A stretch of 64,000 nt of DNA from Apostichopus japonicus (GCF_037975245.1 NC_092567.1:9306714-9370713); one strand, 5' to 3'; positions 48,801 to 63,800 are shown, numbered from the stretch's first letter. Notes: generated by a model from the letters alone, not told the origin. Numbers and translations are program-made.

Positions 48801-51800
48801 AAGATAGGAAACAATACAATCCTACTATATAATTAATATGTTACTACTATAACAACATACCCATTCTCTTCATCTATTTCCCATCTTTGTGAGGTATCCT
48901 CTGTGTTCTTCTTACATAGGATCACTGCTGAAGATTCTAATTCAGGGTTTTCCAAACCTACTACAAGGTACGGGTTAGATTTACAAGTAATAAATCCATC
49001 GTAGTACGAAAACTGCTCCTTCACCAATCTTGATTGATTTGAAGATTTTCTCTTCTTTGGTCTGAAAAGCAAAAGATAAAATATGATCAGAAATGAGTTG
49101 TGAATGAAGTTACTTCAAGGTTTATAGGTAAATTAATTCATGTTATGTAAGAAAAAGCTTACTACCAATAATACTTTTCATCAATGAGCTCAGAAGTATT
49201 ATAAATCACTACACCATGGTAGTATAAGCAGTATCTCTGTAGATCAATGATTAAGAATAGATTACTTCCAACTAACAAACTCAACCCTTCTTGTTGAAAT
49301 AGTAATAAATGTCTAGATTTAAATAGAACACAGCTCACTTGCGTAATTGAAGATGTTATGACAGAGGGAGAAAACTCTTGTTTTGGCCAAATGATTAACT
49401 TAAACTTACTTGAATTTTTTGTAGAGTTCATTGCTTGAATATTGTTGATCACTTTGATCTGCCTGGTTGACCTCTGTGACCCTATCCAGGTCAACATTAA
49501 CCACTCTCTCCCAGGGCCACTTTAATCCTTCCGAGTGCTGTTCTGATCTTAAGTGGGACTTTTGATGAGAGCTGGAAAAACAAACAGGATCAAGCCAGAC
49601 CAAAAATAGAATCTTTCAACAAAAGCTATGACAGCATAGTAAAGATCAGAAAAGTGTTTAAACGCAAGCATGGGACAAATCTATCATTTCTTGTGCGTGG
49701 TGATAATATGACATATGGACAGTGGAGTAGTCATACAGGGGCAGGGGGAGCAAAGTCCCCCTCCCCCTCCCCCCCCCATAGCAATTTTCAGACCCCAAAA
49801 CTTGCAAATGCACACTCAAGTTATGTACACTAGCAATTTAGTTCAAATGATGGAAAGATTAGCACCATATTGCATTTAAGGCCCCTTACTAAAACAATAT
49901 TTTCTGAAAGGATCTCCACTCCCCTTATACCCTTCCTTAAATTGGGCATCAGCCAAATTTTGTGGGCTTCTGCCCGCCTCTATAATTAGAATTGGTAACA
50001 GTAAGTAGAGCCTATGTGGTGTCTTGAAAAGTCATATAAATGTAAGCATTATTTAAACTTAAATCCTCTGAAACTTGCAAAAGCTGACTCCCACTCCCCC
50101 CCCCCCCCACTCACACCAACGAGGGTGGCGACACACAGGTGACTAGAAACATCTCTTCACATGCAAGGATTTCTAAATTCCATCACATTCAAACAATGTA
50201 TGGTACCTGTTGAGCTGCTAGTGAAGTCAAGTACAATAAGTATGTTTTGATGAGAGAGTAATTTACCTGAGATGCTGGGACAAATCATCATCAATCTCCA
50301 CCTCTTCCTCCTCTGCTTCCTCTGGGGTCTCTGGTTTGGTCAACTGGAGGCGGTCCTCGTCACTGATTGGACAATGGTTTACAACTAACCTGCTCCCAGC
50401 AGCAAGTGATCCTTCCACTTCAAGTACTAAAGCTAAGAGCAAAAACATTCAATAGGTTTGTTACCTACGGTGGTCTGGGTGATACTACTAATACAGGCAT
50501 GCTGTGACTTGTCAATGTGTCAAACAATGAGCCTTCAAAGTAGCGATACTTCTTCTGGAGAAGTCCAGACCCTAGATAATTGATATTTAACAATATCAGA
50601 CACTTTACTATTACAAACATATGCCTATTGTTCTGGTAACATTCTAATGTTATCTCACAGACTAAGCTATTTTATCTATAAGATCATTCAAGTTAATCCT
50701 TGCAATCAGAGGTGGCATCAAGAGAGTAGTTTACTTACTGTCAGGGTCCCTCAAAGTACAGAACTGTCTGATGGCATCTATATCTCCAGCCAGCATAGCC
50801 AGTACTACCCGCCTCTGTTGTTCCTGAGAGGAGAGGTTTGGATCCTTCCAAGTCTCCCCACAAGAGGCAAAGACTAACTGGTCCCTCTCCAGGTTGTCTA
50901 GGCTGCGGTGCTCTTTCCCTTGATGGTCGTATAAACGACGGGCAGCAAATGGCAGATTCAGAAGAGATGTACAACGATCCAGAAACTGTAGAAGAAACCG
51001 ACAGGAGATGAAATATATTAGGAAACGAACTAAGATGAAAAAAAGTATCTCAATAAATGGGCCTTGTAATAAATTAATAAAAATATTATACTAGAGAATG
51101 CTATGAGGAGTCATGGGTGACCTACATTGAAGAAGATTTTTAACTCTTACCAGTTGAAATTCCAACTGTTTAAGTTTTTCTTCTTTTGTTTCCAGTTTCT
51201 CCACCCTCTTCTGCTCCTCATCAATACCGCCTCTCTTGTCCCAGGAACGAGTCTTCCTGTGAAATCTCTTGCCATTTGAGGCCGACCGATTTAAATCTTT
51301 CATCATCTGGCAGATGGTAGAAAGAAGAAGCAATTATTTTAGAAATTATAACTAAATGTAGTCCTTTGGTCAATAAAACATAACCACTTATTAAGTCGTA
51401 GGTATGTGACACATTGCTACAACACAAGTGACATGGCTAGGGTTGATAACTTGATATTAAGGTAAAGCATGTGAAACTGCTTGTCATGCACCTTAGGAAG
51501 ACCTGGCAATGTTAGACCTTGGATTGTAGTTTTAAATTGTGTGATAATTTTCAAACCAAAGTCCCTCTATTAGAAAGATAAGTTCAAAGCCAAATCAACT
51601 TCTCAAAACCTTTGCTTGGCCTGGGAGTGACCTACTAGACAAGACTACAAAGGTTTTTAAGGTCACTTCCTTTGCAATGTACATGAACACATATTAATTA
51701 GTATTAACTTTATTCCACATATGAACATTGTGATAAAATAAAGATATAAAATGAAAGCATAAGCATTTTATCATTTTATAGTCCATCCAAAATGCACTTC

Positions 51801-54800
51801 TTTCTACTAATTCACTAAATCCACTGTTAATATGTAATTACATGGGCTAACCTAAACACCAGCACACCATGACTCTCTCATCAGTTTGTAATCATGTAAA
51901 AGGAGTAAATCTGACCAAATAGTAAAGAGGGCATTCTCATGGTAAGGAGACTTTCCATGTATTTGGCATGAACTCAGTGGCCCCCTACCCACCCCTCCCC
52001 CACCCAACCATCCCAGTCCTAATTGATGGTCAACTTAACAGAATATATTGCCGATCAGAATGACTATAGATGTAACTCCTAGCATGTGTTAATGAGTTCA
52101 ATGGCTGTACTTACATTGGTCAAGTCAGGTCCCACAACCCATGCAGATCTGGTCATGTCCCTCTCCCCATTCTTCAGGACTTGTAACCTCAGAGGAGCAG
52201 CTGTGAAACGAATGCACATAGCAGATAATAGAAGAGTCCATTCACATTGCTTAACATTGCTCAAATGTCCCTCATCAAGGGTCAAAACCTGTTACATACA
52301 CAATATCCGATAATGCAAACCGAAACTCGGAATGGAAATTGTTAGAAGTTTTAGTGTGCCATTATTATTAATTAAAAATTATATAGGTATTTTCAAAATT
52401 AAAAATTAAACCAACAGCAAAACTAATGGTCTATTCCCAAAATGAATATGAATATTGTTTTCAAGTTGTTTACTGTAATAGTGGGGATACGTGGCAGAAA
52501 TGCAGCATTGCTTATTTTGAAGGCATTGATCTATATTCTGCATACTTTGACAAGTATAATCAGATTGAAACAGTGAAATTGACATATTAACTGGTCCATT
52601 AAATGAAATAGAGGGTGCTATACTTGAACTGCAATTGTCTTTTTAACGTTTGAAATTGGAAACATAACTTCTCATGTTGTTCTTGCAAGTGATTCAGCTG
52701 TTTCAAGCTCAGAAATAGAACAAGATTTGTAAATAAGCATGAATTGGTCAGCTTACTTCGTACAGGGGCTACAGTCTCTTCATTATCAGTTCCAAGTAAA
52801 TTTTCACCGGAGGATTTCTCTTTGTTTTTCTTGAGAGGTGGAGCATATGCTATGAGGTATCCCTCCATCGGCCAATCAAACTCATCATTCCAAGATTCAT
52901 CTTCAAGGATCGGCCAGGAATATGCTAATTTGTTCCATTCTGGATTAGTCACCACTGAATGCTTCCATTGACCTAAGTTTTCAAACTTTTCCTGTTTCAA
53001 TGCCCACCTGAAAATTTCCAGATACAACAAGAAAACAGAAGGCCCAGAGTAACATTTATTAGCAATGTAACAAATTCACTGTTCAACAGGCATTCATAAT
53101 AATTAAAACATTTTATATTCGAGATGATTCTCTCAGACATTAAGTTGTAGATAACCACCAGTGTGTACTATATAAATCCCAGTGTGAGGTTTCATTAAAA
53201 GCTCTCTAGAGGTAATATTTACATATATTAAGAGATGATAGACTGTTTTAATGAAAACTATTCTTTTGAAAATAACCAGCTTAAAGATGGGGCCAGATCA
53301 AGTTTGTTTCCTCTAAAGTTATTCATGTTGTGCACGTTCTGTGAAGTGCACAAATCCAGCTTTACAGTCTCAATTTACAGTTTGCACAAAGCAATAATCA
53401 GCTGTATATGTACAGCAGATGTAGTAACACCATACATCACTCTTGCAACAATTTGAGTTGTTGCAAACAAGGGCTACAAGGGCGTTGTGGTCAAGTGTGA
53501 GGGCGTTGTGGTCAAGTGGTTAAGGCAGTGGACTTGTGATCTATGGATTACAGGTTCGAGCCCTGGCCAGATCATTACGTTGTGTCCTTGGGCAAGGCGC
53601 TTTATCTCCATTGCCTCTCTTCACCCAGGTGTATAAATGGGGACTTGCGAGGTAACTTGTAAATATAGTTGTTTGCGCCGGTTTGTGGCTGCACCCTATG
53701 GGAAGTCCCCCGGGGGACACGTGGTTGTGATGCACTGTGGTGCCCCAGGAGAGATTGATTGAATTGTGCACACTTTGGTGTGTAGGTGTGACAAGTTACC
53801 AATGACCAGGGTTAAGTTGTAAAGTCGTGTGAGAGGGCCTTCGCCCTGAACAAGACTATAAACCTAAAATTATAATTATAATTATACAAATACCAGTTAT
53901 ACTTAATACAATTTTTCTGCTGTTGCATAATATTAATTAACCAAAAATATTTCTATGGCGTGAAACAAAAACTAAAAATTAGAAACAATGGAGAAAACAA
54001 AAATTAGCCAGAGTTCACTGATAGAAATAGACAAGTCCACCCATGCACACCTTCACAGCAAATTCATAAGTTTATCATACCTTTGAGACTTGGCCCATGG
54101 GTGTCTGCTTGGTAGTGCTGAAACTGCTGCCAATACAATATGCTGACCTTTGAACTCCTTTGACTCACTCAACCACTGACTGAGTTTGGAGCTAAGGCCA
54201 TCTGATCCATCATTATCAGGGGTTGAATATTCATCAGGTTGCATGCCAGATTCTGACTGGTTCATTCCCAGCCAATCAGCATCTGTAGTCTCTCCCGTCT
54301 GATCACCTTGAGCAGTAACCATGGTTACATCAGAAGAACTCCTCTCCTCAACATAGGTTAGAGCTAATTCAGGGTATGTCTGAGAAGGAACAGATTAATT
54401 TATACTCTATCAGATCTGTATTGTTCATATTCATCAATTTATAATTGCATAGAATATTTTAGTCCAATTGGTGTTCCTTATCTCACATCCTTTTATTTTC
54501 TATACTTGATAAGGTTTTTTGCCTTACATGAATCTATAATGCTCACATAATTCAAACTGAAAATTCTTCAAAGGACCAAAAAGGAATATTTACACAACTA
54601 GTAATACTTCATATTGCTATAGAAAGATTGTCAATACCATTCCACATCATATCATATTAGACAATATTATAAAAGAAAAGGCTCTCTGTTGATGACTTGA
54701 ACATAAATTTAAATTTTAAGAACAGCCCACACCTTTGAGAAAATTCTACCATCATTTGAGAAAGACCACTCCTGGAGCATACCAGCTGATGACCTGAAAG

Positions 54801-57800
54801 GAAGATAAATTTTCACAAAGAGTACCATTATAAATCAATCTTAGAGCAAGTTTTTGCAGATTTGACCAGAAAAGCACTGAATTGAACCTGTGTAGTTGTT
54901 TGTGTAAAGCCTATATGGCAGTACTATGAGGTTTGAATGGCCATGAACAAGGTGAATACAGGGCAAATAAAGAGTGTACAAGTATCATGTAAATATGGCC
55001 AGGGATTAAAATATACAAAAATAAACAGATGAGTGGGTGATCTGAGTAATGAAAGAAACATTTTGATTGGTTAATAAGTAATAAAGTAAAATACTGATTG
55101 GTTAATAAGTAATGAAAGAAACATACTGATTGGTTAATATGTAATGAAAGGACACTATATAGATGGGGCAGACTGCATGGCTAGAATAAACAGATAATTG
55201 TGTATGGGCCTAATGAAGGATAACAGTGAGATAAGAGAAGATAAGAGTAACCTTTTCTCTAATCCAACAGCATATCCATCAGCTTCTGTCTTTCCATCCA
55301 GGAAAACCTTTCTGAACCGCGGCTGTTTCTCAAGAACAGTCAAAGCCAGCTGAGGAAATGCCCTGGAATAGATTTGACCTCGCTGCAAGGACATACAATA
55401 CAAGATCAATATCATTGCATGAAACTTAGAATGAATGAATATAATGTTTGGAAAATAAAGTGAGTTTTCCTCATTAACATAAGTCAATCGCAGATGAAGT
55501 AATATCAATGAATTTTAGCTTGAATTCGCCACATTCATAAAATATGGAGAAATCACCCAAATCATGGGGATTATGTGTAAATATAATCAACCCTCAAGGA
55601 TAGTTCCTAAGCATTTGATTTGACCTTTGACCTACCTTGTTGATTACCCATGACTGAGCTTGTCTTGGCCAGACTTCCCTGTCTCCAATTTTTCTTTTGG
55701 TTTGAACTGAGAGTTCAGAATAGAGCACTTTACTAGGATCATCCTGAAGAACATAAAAAGGAGGAAAGAAGTCATAGTTTTAAAATAAAGGATGGTAGTC
55801 ATAGTTTTATTGATGATTTTATTGAAGCGTTGACTGCCAAGCTACACCATCTCTAACACATACAACTACACTGGATAGTAATGATTTTATTGTAGCATTC
55901 ACTGCAAAGCTACACCATTAATGACACATACAACTGCGCTGGACAGTAATCATTTAATTGAAGCGTTGACTGCCAAGCTACACCATCCTTAACACATACA
56001 ACTGCGCTGGACAGTAATCATTTAATTGAAGCGTTGACTGCCAAACTACACCATTAATGACACATACAACTGGGCTGCACAGTAATGATTTTATTGTAGC
56101 ATTCACTGCCAAGCTACACCATCTCTAACACATACAACTACACTGGATAGTAATGATTTTATTGTAGCATTCACTGCAAAGCTACACCATTAATGACACA
56201 TACAACTGCGCTGGACAGTAATCATTTAATTGAAGCGTTGACTGCCAAGCTACACCATCCTTAACACATACAACTGCGCTGGACAGTAATCATTTAATTG
56301 AAGCGTTGACTGCCAAACTACACCATTAATGACACATACAACTGGGCTGCACAGTAATGATTTTATTGTAGCATTCACTGCCAAGCTACACCATCTCTAA
56401 CACATACAACTGCGCTGGACAGTAATCATTTAATTGAAGCGTTGACTGCCAAGCTACACCATCTCTAACACATACAACTACACTGGATAGTAATGATTTT
56501 ATTGTAGCATTCACTGCAAAGCTACACCATTAATGACACATACAACTGCGCTGGACAGTAATCATTTAATTGAAGCGTTGACTGCCAAGCTACACCATCC
56601 TTAACACATACAACTGCGCTGGACAGTAATCATTTAATTGAAGCGTTGACTGCCAAACTACACCATTAATGACACATACAACTGGGCTGCACAGTAATGA
56701 TTTTATTGTAGCATTCACTGCCAAGCTACACCATCTCTAACACATACAACTGCGCTGGACAGTAATCATTTAATTGAAGCGTTGACTGCCAAGCTACACC
56801 ATCTCTAACACATACAACTACACTGGATAGTAATGATTTTATTGTAGCATTCACTGCAAAGCTACACCATTAATGACACATACAACTGCGCTGGACAGTA
56901 ATCATTTAATTGAAGCGTTGACTGCCAAGCTACACCATCCTTAACACATACAACTGCGCTGGACAGTAATCATTTAATTGAAGCGTTGACTGCCAAACTA
57001 CACCATTAATGACACATACAACTGGGCTGCACAGTAATGATTTTATTGTAGCATTCACTGCCAAGCTACACCATCTCTAACACATACAACTGCGCTGAAC
57101 AGTAATCATTCAATTGAAGCGTTGACTGCCAAGCTACACCATTAATGACACATACAACTGGGCTGGACAGTAATGATTTTATTGTAGCATTCACTGCCAA
57201 GCTACACCATCTCTAACACATACAACTGCGCTGGACAGTAATCATTTAATTGAAGCGTTGACTGCCAAGCTACACCATCTCTAACACATACAACTACACT
57301 GGATAGTAATGATTTTATTGTAGCATTCACTGCAAAGCTACACCATTAATGACACATACAACTGCGCTGGACAGTAATCATTTAATTGAAGCGTTGACTG
57401 CCAAGCTACACCATCCTTAACACATACAACTGCGCTGGACAGTAATCATTTAATTGAAGCGTTGACTGCCAAACTACACCATTAATGACACATACAACTG
57501 GGCTGCACAGTAATGATTTTATTGTAGCATTCACTGCCAAGCTACACCATCTCTAACACATACAACTGCGCTGAACAGTAATCATTCAATTGAAGCGTTG
57601 ACTGCCAAGCTACACCATTAATGACACATACAACTGGGCTGGACAGTAATGATTTTATTGTAGCATTCACTGCCAAGCTACACCATCTCTAACACATACA
57701 ACTGCGCTGGACAGTAATCATTTAATTGAAGCGTTGACTGCCAAGCTACACCATCTCTAACACATACAACTGGGCTGGACAGTAATGATTTTATTGTAGC

Positions 57801-60800
57801 ATTCACTGCCAAGCTACACCATCTCTAACACATACAACTGCGCTGGACAGTAATCATTTAATTGAAGCGTTGACTGCTAAGCTACACCATCTCTAACACA
57901 TACAACTGGGCTGGACAGTAATGATTTTATTGAAGCGTTCACTGCCAAGCTACACCATCTCTAGATTCATACTTGTGAAATATCATTGAGACACTCTTTA
58001 AGTCGTCCTCAGTTTGCATGACCATGCTAAAATCATTACAAAGTAAGGTTTGTTAATTAAACTTCTCAAAAGAATACCCACAAAAAATCAACAAAAGATC
58101 ACATTTTAAATCCTATCTTGTTATATCCAAAATGGATCCCTTTGATAAATTACATTTAATTAAAAAAAAAAAGCGATCACTTCTCTGTTTACATACCTAA
58201 TCTGCAATAAATGCAGTTGGTGAGGTTGTAAAATAGATTACACTTATGTCTATCAACGAAACCTTAATCAGATGCCAAAATAATAATCATCACATGAGAT
58301 GAACTCACCTTCAAATAGAGGAAATGATTGTCAATGCTAAGTTCATTCATCTTTGCAACCTCTAGTTTCTGTATGGCATCATTCTTGGTCATCAGTTCAT
58401 CTTGATTGTAACAGCCGGGATGTTGTAATTCAGCCATCTCATACTCCTCTGGGGCACCCTCACTCACATGCCAAAGTGTATGCCTATAGGTCAATATAAT
58501 CATGTTGATGTTGTAATTCAGCCATCTCATACTCCTCTGGGGCACCCTCACTCACATGCCAAAGTGTATGCCTATAGGTCAATATAATCATGTTGTAATT
58601 CAGCCATCTCATACTCCTCTGGGGCACCCTCACTCACATGCCAAAGTGTATGCCTATAGGTCAATATAATCATGTTGATGTTGTAATTCAGCCATCTCAT
58701 ACTCCTCTGGGGCACCCTCACTCACATGCCAAAGTGTATGCCTATAGGTCAATATAATCATGTTGTAATTCAGCCATCTCATACTCCTCTGGGGCACCCT
58801 CACTCACATGCCAAAGTGTATGCCTATAGGTCAATATAATCATGTTGTAATTCAGCCATCTCATACTCCTCTGGGACACCCTCACTCACATGCCAAAGTG
58901 TATGCCTATAGGTCAATATAATCATGTTGTAATTCAGCCATCTCATACTCCTCTCGGGCACCCTCACTCACATGCCAAAGTGTATGCCTATAGGTCAATA
59001 TAATCATGTTGTAATTCAGCCATCTCATACTCCTCTGGGGCACCCTCACTCACATGCCAAAGTGTATGCCTATAGGTCAATATAATCATGTTGTAATTCA
59101 GCCATCTCATACTCCTCTGGGGCACCCTCACTCACATGCCAAAGTGTATGCCTATAGGTCAATATAATCATGTAATTCAGTCATCTCATACTCCTCTGGG
59201 GCACCCTCACTCACATGCCAAAGTGTATGCCTATAGGTCAATATAATCATGTTGATGTTGTAATTCAGCCATCTCATACTCCTCTGGGGCACCCTCACTC
59301 ACATGCCAAAGTGTATGCCTATAGGTCAATATAATCATGTTGTAATTCAGCCATCTCATACTCCTCTGGGGCACCCTCACTCACATGCCAAAGTGTATGC
59401 CTATAGGTCAATATAATCATGTTGTAATTCAGCCATCTCATACTCCTCTGGGACACCCTCACTCGCATGCCAAAGTGTATGCCTATAGGTCAATATAATC
59501 ATGTTGTAATTCAGCCATCTCATACTCCTCTGGGGCACCCTCACTCACATGCCAAAGTGTATGCCTATAGGTCAATATAATCATGTTGATGTTGTAATTC
59601 AGCCATCTCATACTCCTCTGGGACACCCTCACTCACATGCCAAAGTGTATGCCTATAGGTCAATATAATCATGTTGTAATTCAGCCATCTCATACTCCTC
59701 TGGGGCACCCTCACTCACATGCCAAAGTGTATGCCTATAGGTCAATATAATCATGTTGTAATTCAGCCATCTCATACTCCTCTGGGACACCCTCACTCGC
59801 ATGCCAAAGTGTATGCCTATAGGTCAATATAATCATGTTGTAATTCAGCCATCTCATACTCCTCTGGGGCACCCTCACTCACAAGCCAAAGTGTATGCCT
59901 ATAGGTCAATATAATCATGTTGTAATTCAGCCATCTCGTACTCCTCTGGGACACCCTCACTCACATGCCAAAGTGTATGCCTATAGGTCAATATAATCAT
60001 GTTGTAATTCAGCCATCTCATACTCCTCTGGGACACCCTCACTCGCATGCCAAAGTGTATGCCTATAGGTCAATATAATCATGTTGTAATTCAGCCATCT
60101 CATACTCCTCTGGGGCACCCTCACTCACATGCCAAAGTGTAGGCCTATAGGTCAATATAATCATGTTGTAATTCAGCCATCTCATACTCCTCTCGGGCAC
60201 CCTCACTCACATGCCAAAGTGTATGCCTATAGGTCAATATAATCATGTTGTAATTCAGCCATCTCGTACTCCTCTGGGGCACCCTCACTCACATGCCAAA
60301 GTGTATGCCTATAGGTCAATATAATCATGTAATTCAGCCATCTCATACTCCTCTGGGGCACCCTCACTCACATGCCAAAGTGTATGCCTATAGGTCAATA
60401 TAATCATGTTGTAATTCAGCCATCTCGTACTCCTCTGGGGCACCCTCACTCACATGCCAAAGTGTATGTCTATAGGTCAATATAATCATGTTGATGTTGT
60501 AATTCAGCCATCTCATACTCATCTGGGACACCCTCACTCACATGCCAAAGTGTAGGCCTATAGGTCAATATAATCATGTTGTAATTCAGCCATCTCATAC
60601 TCATCTGGGACACCCTCACTCACATGCCAAAGTGTATGTCTATAGGTCAATATGATCATGTTGTAATTCAGCCATCTCATACTCCTCTGGGGCACCCTCA
60701 CTCACATGCCAAAGTGTATGCCTAGAGGTCAATATAATCATGTTGTAATTCAGCCATCTCATACTCCTCTGGGGCACACTCACTCACATGCCAAAGTGTA

Positions 60801-63800
60801 TGCCTATAGGTCAATATAATCATGTTGATGTTGTAATTCAGCCATCTCATACTCCTCTGGGGCACCCTCACTCACATGCCAAAGTGTATGCCTAGAGGTC
60901 AATATAATCATGTTGTAATTCAGCCATCTCATACTCCTCTGGGGCACACTCACTCACATGCCAAAGTGTATGCCTATAGGTCAATATAATCATGTTGATG
61001 TTGTAATTCAGCCTTCTCATACTCCTCTGGGGCACCCTCACTCACATGCCAAAGTGTATGCCTATAGGTCAATATAATCATGTTGAAATTCAGCCATCTC
61101 ATACTCCTCTGGGGCACCCTCACTCACATGCCAAAGTGTATGCCTATAGGTCAATATAATCATGTTGTAATTCAGCCATCTCATACTCCTCTGGGGCACC
61201 CTCACTCACATGCCAAAGTGTATGCCTATAGGTTAATTTAATCATTCACATGAAACTAATTAAACTGGTCAATAACTGCTACAATGGGACTTTTATAAAA
61301 GTATAAATTACAAGCTCAATAATTGATAATAGTATGTAACAGTTTAATCATCTTTACACAGGTTTTACTTTGTGACCTATGCAAGTAATACAATATCAGG
61401 TTAATACATCCATGTTCAAAACCAAGCTGACAAGTTTTATTATTTCCCCTGAATGTCAGCGTATTATTTTCCAATTTACAATATACAGTGAAAACATGTT
61501 TCAAACTTTATAATTAAGATAACTTGTTTAAGCTGAATGATGAGCACTAGATAGAACATAGTATATAAGTATATCAAGGGTGCTTCCTATATAAACTAAA
61601 CCCAGAAGAAATGGAGAATATGTTAGACATTTAACCAAATAGTTCAAGAAAGAAGGAAAAACAAAGAGAGCCACATTACCTCTCTCCACCATCTGGTATC
61701 TCATCAGTATTAATAGGTTCTCTGATGGCTGTGTTCCTCTCACCACAGAGGTTGCAGAGTCTAGCTCTGTCCAAGGTGAGTTGTAAACAATAAACTACAA
61801 AAGAAAACCAAACCAAACACTGAGGATGATATATGTCAAATAAAGCCTACAACTGCCTGACAATTAGCAAACTTTCCTGTCAGCATTCACAAAGATTTTC
61901 AAGGCTTTATTAAAGAGTATTTTTTTGTACAATTGCGATCTGTGGGGCACAACGAAGGATCTTGATCGCAAAATTGACACTTTTCAAAAGGAGACTACTT
62001 TGTTATATTCTCAACATTAGATTGACCAATAACCATTGGTTATCACACGATGAGCTCTACAATGAAACCAACCAAGCAAACACCTTGGTCATCCATAGTC
62101 GCACATAGAAGATTGAGATTTTTCGGTCATGTAGCAAGACTCCAGGAGGACGTTCCAGCAAAGGTTGCTTTAAAAGAAGCATTGAGACATACTGCTAAAC
62201 CAGTAGGAAGGCCCAAGACTACCTTGCTTGGAAAATAAAGTCGCAATTTAAGGACATTATTTAAGGATGTTAACATTAACAATTTCAAGGAAGCAAAAAC
62301 CTTTCGCAAGATCGTGATACGTGGCGGAGGTTAATCACTGAGCATGTCGGATAGACGAGACTCAACTTACTACTACTACTTACTGTTTGGGTCCTTGAAC
62401 AGCTCTCCAAAAGATATCCATATTTCCTGATCGTTCTGGAGCTGGAAGACATCGTTGATAGGTTCCCCATGAGAGTTAAAGATGGTTGTAACCACTGTGC
62501 TGAGTGCTGTTGTGTTCTGTTCTAAGTGTATCCATCGTGTAATAGTGTCAAGCAACTACAAACAAACATGAAACCAAACTGTTAAACTATCACAAGGCCC
62601 TAGTGTGTAGGCTTAATGACAAATCAGGATATAGAATACTCACATTCCCACTAAAATAATGTTTTATGTATTTACAGAATTTATGGCATACGATACATTT
62701 AGCTGTACGACTCACTCAGTTTTTACTTTCTAAACGAACAGTGTTGACCAATGACATATAGTGAGTGAAACATAATAACTAAATATATAACAAAATATAT
62801 TTGTCCCACATCAATGGGAACATATTGCTAGACATAATACATTGAGGGATAGTTTAAGCAGATGAATGTGTACTACAATTCCAGTACCTGTTACTGTAGT
62901 CAATACCCATTGACAGTGTGATTACCAATTTTATTATTAAATTATTTTATTAAAGTAGTATATGATTTATTAAATTAGTAAAACATTCTCAGTTTCACTT
63001 TCCTGCTAGAGCACCACTCAACACATTGTCAGTGTATATTGATTTGATTATAAGGCTGTCCACTGAAAAATCACACATTAAGAAGCTTGAATAATAGCTT
63101 ATACAAAGGTTTTGTAACTTTCATTGTAGTATTATAAATCAGTTCATCACTTATGATAATCACAGACTTGTTTAAATCCATAAAGGCTTCTGTCTAATCA
63201 GCATTCTCAATTGGTGCTTGTACTGTACCTACCCTTTCCATGATGAGGGTCCTGTTATCATTGACACCTTTAGAGGCTTCCTTTAGGTTAAAGAAAACTA
63301 TCTGTTCTCCATCATTTCTCCCATTCTCATAAACCTGTGAAAGGGAGATTTGACTTTACAACATTTATCTGGTTTTGGGGTTTATATACGTTTCCTCCAG
63401 TCTCTCCAATATTGTAACAAATTCCCAACAATGTAAGAGTTCACATTAACATACAAATTCCCAACAATGTTCACATTTACATACAAATTCCCAACAATGT
63501 TCACATTTACATACAAATTCCCAACAATGTAAGGGTTCACAAAAAGAGACAAATTTGTGAGAAATTTGATTCAATTTAAGAATTCAGGACAGATATTTTT
63601 ATTTGGCAAATTAAAAGGTCATTCCATTTCACTTTAGGGATAATAAATTTGAAAACACTGCATAAAAAAGAGTCCTTTAGCCTTCTAAACACTTTCACAG
63701 TAATACTATGAACAATCACTCTGCAATGCTGTGTGACAACCACAGAGAGTACAAATGTTACTAACCTTTAACCTCAAACCTTGCTGACCTACAAGTCTAT

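Noticed and set aside
53490-53565. Functional tRNA gene
   Set aside because: A and B boxes are present, but the sequence continues into a SINE core and tail and I could not fold a clean cloverleaf with a paired acceptor stem.
53541-53802. Minus-strand frames of 66-76 residues
   Set aside because: They lie within the tRNA-derived SINE and run antisense to it.
58484-58551. Upstream extension of the open frame at 58264-58551
   Set aside because: This is reading through the acceptor array in a shadow frame. The frame matching the exon chain starts at the acceptor at 58483.
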